Source of the DNA: JBDRTU01 sp043823825
Lineage (GTDB): Bacteria; Patescibacteriota; Patescibacteriia; Veblenbacterales; UBA10138
Assembly (NCBI GenBank): GCA_043823825.1
Contig: JBDRTU010000032.1
Coordinates: 1 to 32,402, forward strand
DNA: 32,402 bases
Direction of reading: 5' to 3'
The translations under genes and the position numbers were made by a program. Shown one piece after another: positions 6,385-12,843 of the stretch (the first letter of the stretch is position 1; every line of letters begins with the position of its first letter). The notes under the pieces are model-generated. The model was not told where the DNA came from. It made no database searches and saw only the letters and a program-made list of their open reading frames with translations.

Positions 6385-6461
6385 TTTTGTACGGGAGAGA
6401 TGGATATCGTGGTTCGAATCTATGTCCCCCAGCCAATTTGTAAAGTTTCGGTTTCCCGCCT

Positions 6462-6520
6462 CGCTCGGGCGGGCAAAAATTCCTTCCCCCCAACCTCCTT
6501 CCTTTTTGCCCGTCCGAGCG
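6462..6520. repeat. Inverted repeat downstream of the tRNAs
   Basis: The arm at 6462-6479 (CGCTCGGGCGGGCAAAAA) is the reverse complement of 6503-6520 with one mismatch, with a pyrimidine-rich loop. It follows the tRNA region by about 30 bp and may stop transcription or protect RNA ends, though the T-tract lies inside the arm rather than after it. From there to 6665 I see no gene, only a palindrome TCCGCC...GGCGGA at 6603-6617. Confidence 0.7.
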
Positions 6521-6665
6521 AAAATTATCAAAAGTCAGCGTTCGGATTTTGTTCAAGACGGACAGTTTTTTGTACAAGAGAGGCAGGATCATGCGTAGTT
6601 TATCCGCCTTGGGCGGAAGTCTGAGTTTCGTTGTTTATAACCGAGCTAAAAGTTTTGATTTTTGT

Positions 6666-6671
6666 TATAAT
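6666..6671 (+). promoter_or_regulatory. -10 element giving a leaderless transcript
   Basis: TATAAT with 6 nt to the ATG at 6678, so transcription would begin at or next to the start codon. No good -35 and no Shine-Dalgarno are visible. Confidence 0.6.
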
Positions 6672-6677
6672 TTAAAT

Positions 6678-7268
6678 ATGATTGCTAAAAAGAAACAAAC
6701 ATCAAGATGGAATAAAATATACAAAAAAGGAGCCCATTGGGAAAAAGGACTGTCTAAGCAGATTTTAGAATTTATCAAGTATTTAAAAAAAGGATATAAA
6801 GTTTTAGATGCTGGTTGTGGCTCTGGAAGAAACTCTGTTTTTTTATCTGAAAGAGGTTTTGAAGTTTGGGGGATTGACACTTCAGAAGTGGGAATAAAAA
6901 AAGCTAAGAAAAAACGCCAATTAAAAAACCTGCATTTATTAGTTGGGAATATAGAAGAACTTCCTTTTAATAACGAATTCTTTAACGCTATCTATTGTGG
7001 TGGTGTTTTAAACTTTATTCCATTAGAAAATGCCGCTCTTGAGATTTTTAGAGTTTTAAAAAAGAATGGCGTGGCTTTTATTTGGCTTTTGCTTGATACA
7101 AAAATAATATCTACAGGAGAAAAGAAAGAATTTCATAAAAAAGTGGACATACTTTCAACTTATAGTAAAAAGTTCCAAATTTTTCAACAAAAAGAGTTTT
7201 TTAGCAATGACTTAAGGGCTGAAAGACCTCATTCACATAGGATTTTTGAGTTAATTCTTAAAAAGTAA
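6678..7268 (+). CDS. Class I SAM-dependent methyltransferase
   Basis: A 196-aa protein from the ATG at 6678; the in-frame start at 6549 would translate repeat sequence and the promoter and is rejected. The SAM-binding motif I is VLDAGCGSGRN (42-52), the acidic end of strand beta-2 is Asp67 in GIDTS, and a motif with NIEELPF follows; CGGVLNF is the motif IV region. It is a Methyltransf_11/25-type enzyme; the substrate (small molecule, quinone-like or protein) cannot be deduced. The gene stands alone, is very A-rich (many Lys) and has a leaderless promoter. Confidence 0.87.
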   Translation: MIAKKKQTSRWNKIYKKGAHWEKGLSKQILEFIKYLKKGYKVLDAGCGSGRNSVFLSERGFEVWGIDTSEVGIKKAKKKRQLKNLHLLVGNIEELPFNNEFFNAIYCGGVLNFIPLENAALEIFRVLKKNGVAFIWLLLDTKIISTGEKKEFHKKVDILSTYSKKFQIFQQKEFFSNDLRAERPHSHRIFELILKK

Positions 7269-7280
7269 AAGCCTTAATCT

Positions 7281-7310
7281 TTGCCTTGAACTAACGATTA
7301 ATTGTATAAT
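7281..7310 (+). promoter_or_regulatory. Promoter of the cupin gene
   Basis: TTGCCT (7281-7286), 18-bp spacer, TATAAT (7305-7310), 33 bp before the ATG. Confidence 0.6.
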
Positions 7311-7343
7311 TAAAGAACTTCTTAACAATTAACCAATATACTT

Positions 7344-7745
7344 ATGAAAAAAGGATACAAGGATAATATTGAAAAGTTGACAACGGAAAATACTAATTTT
7401 CGTAAAGTGTTATATTCAGGCGAACATAGCCAATTAGTGCTAATGAGTTTAAAGCCAAATGAGGAAATTGGCATGGAAGTGCATGCTGATAATGATCAGT
7501 TTTTTAGGTTTGAGCAGGGGAGCGGTAAAGTCATTATTAATAATAAAGAATACAATGTGTCAGATGGCGATGCTATGGTAGTGCCAGCAGGCGCAGAGCA
7601 TAATGTAATTAATGTGTCAGCTAGCGAAGAATTAAAGCTCTACACAATTTATTCTCCAGCACATCATAAAGACGGCATTGTGCGCGCAACCAAAGAGGAA
7701 GCCGAAGCTAATGAAGAGGATTTTGACGGCCAAACAACTGAATAA
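7344..7745 (+). CDS. Single-domain cupin protein
   Basis: A 133-aa small cupin. Motif 1 is reduced (VHADNDQFFRFEQGSG, with His, Gln and Glu as possible metal ligands) and motif 2 is complete (GDAMVVPAGAEHNVIN, with the His and Asn of the consensus). Such proteins bind a metal and act as isomerases, dioxygenases or sugar/phosphomannose-type binders; the family is common in CPR genomes and its substrate is unknown. The C-terminus is acidic and probably unstructured (EEAEANEEDFDGQ). It is a single gene with its own promoter; no Shine-Dalgarno is visible. Confidence 0.85.
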   Translation: MKKGYKDNIEKLTTENTNFRKVLYSGEHSQLVLMSLKPNEEIGMEVHADNDQFFRFEQGSGKVIINNKEYNVSDGDAMVVPAGAEHNVINVSASEELKLYTIYSPAHHKDGIVRATKEEAEANEEDFDGQTTE

Positions 7746-7763
7746 TAATGAACCCTATCGTAC

Positions 7764-7798
7764 GTCATTGCGATCCGCCTGGGGCGGAGAAGCAATCT
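7764..7798. repeat. Dispersed GTCATTGCGA...GAAGCAATCT palindromic repeat, copy 1
   Basis: The outer sequence GTCATTGCGA...GAAGCAATCT encloses an inner palindrome TCCGCC...GGCGGA. It is related to the widespread intergenic repeat of this type in many bacterial and CPR genomes. A second copy is at 8264-8301; together they flank the NUDIX gene. Confidence 0.75.
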
Positions 7799-7830
7799 AA
7801 CGCCTTGTAGTCCTAAATCTATTAAAGTCC

Positions 7831-8253
7831 ATGGAAAATAACAAAACTATTGAGTTTTTGGTAAGGGCAATAATAATAGACGAACAAGGAAGAATTTTAG
7901 TTTGCCGAAAAAGGGGAAGTGATTATTATTTTTTTCCTGGTGGGCATGTGGAATTTAGTGAATCATCAGAGCAAGCATTGCGTCGCGAAATTCAAGAAGA
8001 GCTGGGTTTAGTTATAGAAAGTATTAGTTTCGTGGGTGGTACAGAACATAAATTTACCGAGGACCGAATTGAGCACCACGAAATTAATTTGGTTTATAAA
8101 GTGCAAGTTAAGGAAATTAAAACTGAGAGCAAGGAGGATCATCTTGAATTTTTTCTTTTTACCAAAGAACAACTTCAAAAGGGAATTATTTTTCCAGAAA
8201 TTTTAAAAAAACATATTAACGATAATAAAGTTTTTTGGGAATCGGCAATATAA
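7831..8253 (+). CDS. NUDIX hydrolase
   Basis: A 140-aa single-domain NUDIX protein. The box fits Gx5Ex7REUxEExGU: Gly38, Glu44, Arg52-Glu53, Glu56-Glu57 and Gly59. It hydrolyses a nucleoside diphosphate linked to another moiety, needing divalent metal at the REXXEE glutamates; the substrate cannot be assigned. The gene is flanked on both sides by copies of the GTCATTGCGA repeat, and ATGG follows a region without an obvious Shine-Dalgarno. Its separate promoter is not clear. Confidence 0.9.
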   Translation: MENNKTIEFLVRAIIIDEQGRILVCRKRGSDYYFFPGGHVEFSESSEQALRREIQEELGLVIESISFVGGTEHKFTEDRIEHHEINLVYKVQVKEIKTESKEDHLEFFLFTKEQLQKGIIFPEILKKHINDNKVFWESAI

Positions 8254-8263
8254 CATGTTATAA

Positions 8264-8301
8264 GTCATTGCGATCCCGATATCAATCGGAAGAAGCAATC
8301 T
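8264..8301. repeat. Dispersed GTCATTGCGA...GAAGCAATCT palindromic repeat, copy 2
   Basis: Same outer sequence as 7764-7798 but with a different inner palindrome (TCCCGAT...ATCGGA), showing that the ends are conserved while the core varies with compensating changes. Confidence 0.75.
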
Positions 8302-8404
8302 TTAAACTGTCAATATTGACTTTATGTTAGTTAAGAGTAAGATGTACTTATAAAATTGTTCAATTTTAAATCAAATAAAACCAAAACTAATCAAAGGTGT
8401 AATA

Positions 8405-8626
8405 ATGGAAGATAATAGTTCTTTAAATAAAAAAAATAATAACATATTACCAACTGACAACAGTGATGCCAGTGGCCCTGCTCTTATAACCGTTATTATT
8501 TGTATAATATTGGGAATGCTTATTTTTGGAATAATGGGCGGTGGAGAGGGTATACTTTTTGGTGCAGCTATAGGTGCAGTTTGTGGCGCCATTATTTCCT
8601 TTTTTATTGCACTCAGCAAAATTTAA
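8405..8626 (+). CDS. Small glycine-zipper membrane protein
   Basis: A 73-aa protein: a polar Asn-rich N-terminus (about 1-25), a hydrophobic segment (about 27-44), a GGGEG turn and a second hydrophobic segment with glycine-zipper spacing (GAAIGAVCGAIIS). It is a likely two-helix hairpin in the membrane; no family is recognised. AGGTG precedes the ATG as a ribosome binding site, and a strong terminator follows within 30 bp, so it is a real single-gene unit. Confidence 0.72.
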   Translation: MEDNSSLNKKNNNILPTDNSDASGPALITVIICIILGMLIFGIMGGGEGILFGAAIGAVCGAIISFFIALSKI

Positions 8627-8651
8627 TTAGCAATTATTGTCAGGGCAAAGT

Positions 8652-8676
8652 CCATCCGTCAGGATGGGCTTTTTTA
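8652..8676 (+). terminator. Rho-independent terminator
   Basis: CCATCC (8652-8657), loop GTCA, GGATGG (8662-8667), then CTTTTTTATT. It ends the small membrane protein gene. Confidence 0.88.
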
Positions 8677-8680
8677 TTCC

Positions 8681-8728
8681 ACCACCTCCAAGTGCGTGGA
8701 ACGTTCTACGTTCCTACTAGGTGGTTTT
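8681..8728 (+). repeat. Terminator-like palindrome, copy 1
   Basis: ACCACCT (8681-8687) pairs with AGGTGGT (8719-8725) around an inner GGAACGT/ACGTTCC stem, followed by TTTT. A related sequence with the same GGAACGT...ACGTTC core and T-tract is at 19790-19838, so this is a repeated element rather than a chance hairpin. It is the second hairpin after the small membrane protein gene. Confidence 0.7.
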
Positions 8729-8845
8729 GTGCTAAAATGAAATTATGAAGAGAATTCAGTAATTTATTTCGACTCAAGGCGGAGAGGCATGAATATTAAC
8801 TCGTCATGTTATAACTATCTCTAATTCGCGCAAACCAAGCAACAT

Positions 8846-8887
8846 CATTCCAATATTCTTGAGAATGTAAGAATGATGTTCTATAAT
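8846..8887 (+). promoter_or_regulatory. arsR-type gene promoter overlapped by a palindromic operator
   Basis: -35 TTGAGA (8859-8864), 17-bp spacer, -10 TATAAT (8882-8887), then 6 nt to the ATG at 8894 (leaderless). The palindrome ATTCT-TG-AGAAT at 8855-8866 covers the -35 element. The whole 29-bp segment 8846-8874 recurs at 9153-9181 in front of tspO with one mismatch, marking it as the binding site of the encoded regulator. Confidence 0.75.
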
Positions 8888-8893
8888 GGTTAT

Positions 8894-9169
8894 ATGAAAA
8901 CAGCTAAGCAACTAGAACGGCATTTAAAGGGGGTAGCTAATCACCGCCGCATTGACATTTTACTTTTAATATCCAAGAATACTAATATTACCGTGGAGGG
9001 AATCGCGGACCATTTGGATAAAAATTTCAAGACAATCTCAGAGCATACCAGGAGACTGGTTCAAGCTGGTTTGGTAAATAAAAAGTATCAGGGCAGAACC
9101 GTAATGCACTCCCTTTCACCCTATGGTAGAAAAATTATTAAGTTCATTGAGACATTCCAACATTCTTGA
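8894..9169 (+). CDS. ArsR-family winged-helix transcriptional regulator
   Basis: A 91-aa winged-helix DNA-binding protein. The recognition-helix region is NFKTISEHTRRLVQAGLVNK (about 49-68), followed by the wing (YQGRTVMHSLSPYG); the helix-turn-helix begins with NITVEGIADHLDK. No cysteine metal-sensing box is present, so it is probably not an arsenic or cadmium sensor. The start is set at 8894, since TATAAT ends 6 nt upstream; the longer start at 8873 lies upstream of the -10. An operator-like palindrome overlaps its own promoter and recurs before tspO, so autorepression and control of tspO are inferred. Confidence 0.85.
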   Translation: MKTAKQLERHLKGVANHRRIDILLLISKNTNITVEGIADHLDKNFKTISEHTRRLVQAGLVNKKYQGRTVMHSLSPYGRKIIKFIETFQHS

Positions 9170-9181
9170 GAATGTAAGAAT
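9153..9181 (+). promoter_or_regulatory. Second copy of the regulator operator, in front of tspO
   Basis: 28 of 29 bases match 8846-8874, including the palindrome ACATTCT-TG-AGAATGT. It overlaps the last codons of the regulator gene and ends at the base before the tspO ATG. Binding there would block elongation into tspO or mask its translation start region. Confidence 0.75.
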
Positions 9182-9577
9182 ATGAATAATTACGATTGGT
9201 ATCAAAGTTTAATAAAACCAGAGTGGGCGCCAGCGATTTGGCTTTTTGGTCCAGTTTGGACTGTGCTTTATATTATCATCGCGTTGACTTACGGGACGGT
9301 GTTTTATAAGGCTCTAAAAAAACAAATCCCTATAACTGTGGCACTTCCATTTGCATTAAACTTAGTGTTTAATTTTGCTTTTACCCCAATTCAATTTAGT
9401 TTGCAAAATAATATTTTGGCCGCCATAGATATATTATTTGTTGTAGCCACTTTAATTTGGGCTTTGGCGGCAGTATGGAAGAACTTGCGCTGGCTGGCGC
9501 TATTAAATATCCCATATTTACTTTGGGTAACATTCGCAACTGTCCTGCAACTCACTATTACATATTTAAATTGGTAA
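9182..9577 (+). CDS. tspO: TspO/MBR family tryptophan-rich sensory protein
   Basis: A 131-aa membrane protein with five hydrophobic helices. Diagnostic motifs are KPEWAPAIWLFGPVWTVLY near the N-terminus, NLVFNFAFTPIQF in the middle and PYLLWVTFATVLQLTI near the C-terminus, matching the family's porphyrin/cholesterol-binding fold and Trp-rich surface. TspO binds or degrades tetrapyrroles and affects stress responses. It starts 12 bp after the regulator gene, behind a copy of that gene's operator, so it is the probable main target of the regulator. A haem- or porphyrin-responsive circuit is an inference. Confidence 0.9.
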   Translation: MNNYDWYQSLIKPEWAPAIWLFGPVWTVLYIIIALTYGTVFYKALKKQIPITVALPFALNLVFNFAFTPIQFSLQNNILAAIDILFVVATLIWALAAVWKNLRWLALLNIPYLLWVTFATVLQLTITYLNW

Positions 9578-9592
9578 GAAATTTTGTAATCA

Positions 9593-10105
9593 ATGATTGG
9601 CTTACTAAGAAAAAAGGTTACATTAGTTAGCTACCAGCCAAACTGGGATAAGTTGTATAAACGCGAAGAAAAGCGCTTGTTGAGTGTTATTGGTAGTGAT
9701 GTAGAAGATATTCAACACATCGGAAGCACAGCAGTTCCGGGGATTATGGCTAAGCCTATAATTGATATCGCCATTGGAGTAAAACATTTTAGCACATGCA
9801 AAAAATGCATTAAACCTATTGAAAAATTAGGCTATAAATATGCGAAAGGGGCGGGAATGGTAAAGAGTAGATATCTTTTTGTAAAAGGTAGTAAAAAGGG
9901 GATTACTCACCATCTTCATCTAGTAAAACTAAATGAGCGATCTTGGAAAAACTGTATACTTTTTAGAGATTATCTCCGGAAACATAAAATAGCAGTCAAA
10001 GAATATAACCGGTTAAAGAAAAAATTGGCGAAGAAATATAAAAATGATCGGGACACTTATACAGTTAAAAAGTCCTATTTTATCAAAAAGATATTAGATA
10101 GTTGA
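9593..10105 (+). CDS. GrpB family (UPF0157) nucleotidyltransferase-like protein
   Basis: A 170-aa protein with the GrpB hallmark HIGSTAVPGIMAKPIIDIAI (about 42-61): the GS of the nucleotidyltransferase fold followed by the Asp in IIDIAI. A histidine-rich segment THHLHLVKL and a Lys-rich C-terminus ending in YFIKKILDS follow. Family members resemble the GlnE/antibiotic nucleotidyltransferase fold but their substrate is unknown. It is 15 bp downstream of tspO and could be cotranscribed with it. Confidence 0.88.
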   Translation: MIGLLRKKVTLVSYQPNWDKLYKREEKRLLSVIGSDVEDIQHIGSTAVPGIMAKPIIDIAIGVKHFSTCKKCIKPIEKLGYKYAKGAGMVKSRYLFVKGSKKGITHHLHLVKLNERSWKNCILFRDYLRKHKIAVKEYNRLKKKLAKKYKNDRDTYTVKKSYFIKKILDS

Positions 10106-10121
10106 TTTTTCGTTATTTTAG

Positions 10122-10397
10122 ATGCAGAATAGCTTTATGGATGAGAATCAGCTTAAAAACGATGTTGAAGCTATAAAAGAGCGTAACAAGCGGGTGGAGG
10201 CAGACAAGGCTTGGGAACTTTCATGGACTCGCCGTTTCTTTATCACTGCTGGCACTTACGTGTTGGCTGGTTTATGGCTTAGTATTATAGAAGCGAACAA
10301 TCCTTGGCAGAATGCCTTTGTACCAACACTAGGCTATTTAATATCAACTCTTACTTTACCAATAGTCAAACGCTGGTGGCTTAAGAGAGGTACGTAA
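10122..10397 (+). CDS. Small conserved membrane protein
   Basis: A 91-aa protein with a charged N-terminal helix (ENQLKNDVEAIKERNKRVEADKA in part), then two hydrophobic stretches (about 39-60 and 66-82) ending with a basic KRWWLKRGT tail. An internal ATG at residue 6 is an alternative start. It is 16 bp after the GrpB-like gene, probably in the same transcript. I do not recognise a functional family, although such proteins recur in CPR genomes. Confidence 0.7.
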   Translation: MQNSFMDENQLKNDVEAIKERNKRVEADKAWELSWTRRFFITAGTYVLAGLWLSIIEANNPWQNAFVPTLGYLISTLTLPIVKRWWLKRGT

Positions 10398-10460
10398 TTA
10401 AATACGTATTTAAATATTTAACTCAAATTGTATAAAACCTTTTTTGAACTTGCCCTTATT

Positions 10461-10490
10461 CGCCAGTCTCGACTAGCGCGAGTCTAGGCG
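10461..10490. repeat. Small palindromic repeat, copy 2
   Basis: CGCCAGTCTCGACTAG...AGTCTAGGCG; in reverse complement it resembles 6239-6267. It lies in the 210-bp gap between 10398 and 10607, which otherwise holds a TATAAT at 10502-10507 and no gene. Confidence 0.6.
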
Positions 10491-10607
10491 GGCGCGAATG
10501 ATATAATGATCAATCTTATGCACATCAATATCTAGTTCCGTCTCTAATTTCCGCCTAAGGTGGATAGGCGCGTGAATAGGCGAATAGTAATAATTAACAA
10601 TGAATAT

Positions 10608-11093
10608 ATGGATACATCAACAATCAAACCAACCGGCTGTTGCGAGCTGTTTAATCCCGAGCCCTGGCAGGACAAAGAAATAACCTGGCAGGACAAATTA
10701 TTCGTTAACGACCATGTGACAAGTCTTTTTCATATTCCCCTGAATATGGGAAAAAAGATTATTAAAAATATGGAATTAATTGAAAAAGCTGGCGCTAAAA
10801 CCCCATGCCAGCTTATGCTGACTGATGAAAAATCACTCTGGGGCGCAGATATTTACATTAATGTGGTAAAAGAAGTCCCGGGAGCGCAGATTGCAAAACT
10901 TTCAGGCGCATTCCTGACAAAGGTTTTTGAAGGTTCTTATCAAAATGTGGGTAAATGGTCGCTGGAGATGAAAGAATATGTAAAAAGCAAAGGCAAGGAA
11001 TTGAATAAATTGTATTTTTCTTACACCACTTGCCCCAGGTGTGCCAAGGCCTACGGGAATAATTATGTCGTGCTTTTCGCACAGATAAATTAA
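10608..11093 (+). CDS. Conserved protein, sometimes labelled hydrolase, with C-terminal CxxC
   Basis: A 161-aa soluble protein. Conserved-looking features are FNPEPWQDKEITWQDKLF, HIPLNMG, LMLTDEKSLWGADIY, LSGAFLTKVFEGSY and the C-terminal TTCPRCAKAYGNNYVVL with a CxxC pair that could bind metal. Its overall pattern resembles a bacterial family that databases often label only as hydrolase; no catalytic residues of a known hydrolase are evident, so I leave the role open. The start at 10608 is chosen because the upstream extension (MDRRVNRRIV) is encoded by repeat-derived sequence. It appears to be a single gene. Confidence 0.75.
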   Translation: MDTSTIKPTGCCELFNPEPWQDKEITWQDKLFVNDHVTSLFHIPLNMGKKIIKNMELIEKAGAKTPCQLMLTDEKSLWGADIYINVVKEVPGAQIAKLSGAFLTKVFEGSYQNVGKWSLEMKEYVKSKGKELNKLYFSYTTCPRCAKAYGNNYVVLFAQIN

Positions 11094-11178
11094 AGAGATG
11101 TTGATAATAAAAAAGTAATGTTCTAGATTTTATTGTAAGGGGATGGTGGAGGAATAGAAAATCTGTTAAGGTGAAGTT

Positions 11179-11409
11179 ATGATTATTTGGAAAGAGTGGT
11201 TTAAAAAAGTATTTTATAAGAATTCTCCAGCCAACAAAATTGTTGGCGCTCTTTTAATCATCGTAGGAATAGCAGCGCTCGTTACACCCTTAAGTCCGGG
11301 TTCATGGCTTATTTTTATTGGTCTAGGGCTTTTAGGAGTCCGGCTGGTATTTTGGGAACGTTTTAAAGTTATGTTGAAAGATAAGTACACAACCTGGAAA
11401 AATAAGTAA
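11179..11409 (+). CDS. PGPGW-like small transmembrane protein
   Basis: A 76-aa protein: a short amphipathic N-terminus, two hydrophobic helices (about 19-36 and 43-58) separated by TPLSPGSW, and a basic tail. The turn and following GLGLLG match the pattern of the putative transmembrane PGPGW family, whose function is unknown. AGGTGA lies just before the ATG as a ribosome binding site. Confidence 0.75.
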   Translation: MIIWKEWFKKVFYKNSPANKIVGALLIIVGIAALVTPLSPGSWLIFIGLGLLGVRLVFWERFKVMLKDKYTTWKNK

Positions 11410-11529
11410 GCCACCTTTCTCTACCAGCTTTTATTTCTTAAGGTCGAAATTCATTTAGAAAAAGTATAACTTTCCCATATAGAAACTCCTCTAGAAAATT
11501 ACTATCCAAAGGAGTTAGGGTTGAATTGT

Positions 11530-11733
11530 TTATTGCTTATATTTTTTTTTAATCAATACCCAGAGGCTAATTACTATAAGGTAAAATATCACCCCTACAC
11601 ATGCCCAAAAGCTTTTAGTAGTTACCTCGGACCATGAAATATAAGCAGTAAATATTATCTCGTATAGTATATTACTTATCCAAATTAACACGCACGCCAT
11701 TAGGGCTAAAATCACCAATTCCCGTGTTTTCAT
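11530..11733 (-). CDS. Small two-helix membrane protein, unknown
   Basis: A 67-aa protein starting MKTRELVILALMACV, with hydrophobic segments at about 5-30 and 41-60 and a Lys-rich end (KKKYKQ). The start at 11733 is chosen over 11790 because AAGGAAA precedes it. It is on the opposite strand to all neighbours. Nothing further is recognised; it could be a spurious frame, but the ribosome binding site and membrane-like composition favour a gene. Confidence 0.55.
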   Translation of the reverse strand: MKTRELVILALMACVLIWISNILYEIIFTAYISWSEVTTKSFWACVGVIFYLIVISLWVLIKKKYKQ

Positions 11734-11912
11734 TGTTTTTCCTTGTTCGTTGTTTGTTTTACAATTAATTTTGTTTAGCCATCTTAGCAATAAATAGATA
11801 ACTGGTCAAGATTTAAAATTCCTAAATATAAATATAGTACAAATACATACTTTATTAAAAAATTAAGGCGGGGTGATATGGTTTGTGGATAGGAAAAGGT
11901 GGCGGTAGGGAG

Positions 11913-11941
11913 TTGTCAATATGTATGATTTTTTATATAAT
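11913..11941 (+). promoter_or_regulatory. Promoter of the mscS operon
   Basis: TTGTCA (11913-11918), 17-bp spacer, TATAAT (11936-11941). It would drive the four-gene run from 11986 to 15198. The rest of the gap 11734-11912 holds A+T-rich sequence and no recognisable gene. Confidence 0.75.
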
Positions 11942-11985
11942 TAATAGTAGGTAGTTTGATTAATCTTTTACTTCTTTTTAAAATT

Positions 11986-12843
11986 ATGATAAATACTTGG
12001 TCACAAATACTTACTACCATTACTCCTTGGTTCGTACTTCATGGGTTTAAAATATTGGGCATTATTATAGTTGTTTATTTAGTTAATAAGTTTGGAGAAA
12101 TAATTATAGAGCGGACGGTTCGTCGGTTAATAGTGGCTGATCATTTTTTAACTAAAAGCGCCGAAAAGCAACGTGAAGATACTTTGATCAAGGTTTTTGA
12201 TGGAGCGCTACGCATATCAGTTTGGGCTATTGGTGTAATGATGATTTTGTCTGAGTTGGGAGTAAATATCGGCCCAATGCTGGCTGCTGCCGGAGTAGCT
12301 GGTTTAGCTTTTGGTTTCGGCGGTCAGTATTTGATTCGCGATGTTATTTCCGGATTGTTTATTATTTTAGAAAACCAGTATCGTGTTGGGGATGTTGTAT
12401 GTCTAGGCAGCACTTGCGGATTGGTAGAGAATATTAGCTTGCGTTTAACAGTATTGCGGGATTTAGACGGCACAGTGCACCATATTCCTAATGGGGAAGT
12501 AACTAAGGCTTCTAACCTTACCAAGCATTTTTCGCGAGTCAATTTAGATATCGGAATAGCTTATGATTCAGATTTGGAAAAAGTAATCAAAGTAGTAAAC
12601 AAAGTAGGGCAAGAGATAGCCGAGGATCCGGCTTGGAAAGAATTCATTATTAAGCCGCCAAAGTTTTTGCGAGTGAATGACTTTGCTGATTCAGCCATTA
12701 TGATTAAAATTTTAGGCGAAACGCAACCTATTAAGCAATGGGATGTAATGGGAGAACTTCGTAAGCGCCTTAAAATTGCTTTTGATAAAAATGGAATTGT
12801 TATTCCTTTTCCCCAGCGGGTGATTCACCAAGCGAAAAAATAA
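11986..12843 (+). CDS. mscS: MscS-family mechanosensitive ion channel
   Basis: A 285-aa protein from the ATG at 11986 (a TTG at 11956 would add 10 residues). It has three N-terminal transmembrane helices; the pore helix carries the Gly/Ala pattern AAAGVAGLAFGFGGQ, followed by the family signature LIRDVISGLFIILENQYRVGD and the beta domain. The length equals that of E. coli MscS. It opens under membrane tension to release solutes in hypo-osmotic shock. Its stop codon abuts the ATG of the Nramp-like gene, and both are under the promoter at 11913, so osmotic and ion transport functions are coexpressed. Confidence 0.94.
   Translation: MINTWSQILTTITPWFVLHGFKILGIIIVVYLVNKFGEIIIERTVRRLIVADHFLTKSAEKQREDTLIKVFDGALRISVWAIGVMMILSELGVNIGPMLAAAGVAGLAFGFGGQYLIRDVISGLFIILENQYRVGDVVCLGSTCGLVENISLRLTVLRDLDGTVHHIPNGEVTKASNLTKHFSRVNLDIGIAYDSDLEKVIKVVNKVGQEIAEDPAWKEFIIKPPKFLRVNDFADSAIMIKILGETQPIKQWDVMGELRKRLKIAFDKNGIVIPFPQRVIHQAKK

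Larger units (their letters stand above)
6230..6435 (+). pseudogene. Split tRNA-Gln-like gene with two insertions
   Basis: TGGGGGA (6230-6236) pairs over 7 bp with TCCCCCA (6425-6431), followed by G and an encoded CCA (6433-6435); the U1-A72 pair and G73 are typical of tRNA-Gln. A D-arm and 5' anticodon stem (6271-6291) match the intact tRNA-Gln at 21 of 22 bases, including the next base. The 3' anticodon strand GATGG (6399-6403) and a T-arm (6409-6423) complete the set. Two insertions interrupt it: about 32 nt after the acceptor strand, and about 107 nt at the anticodon loop, the latter containing a complete tRNA-Gln. The anticodon stem has one mismatch. Unless spliced it cannot be a working tRNA. 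The alternative is remnants of a tandem array. Confidence 0.6.

Noticed and set aside
6242..6624. Open frames on both strands over the tRNA-Gln region
   Set aside because: They translate tRNA sequence (patterns such as EPGYPPP and DSNQDTH are typical of antisense tRNA) and have no ribosome binding site.
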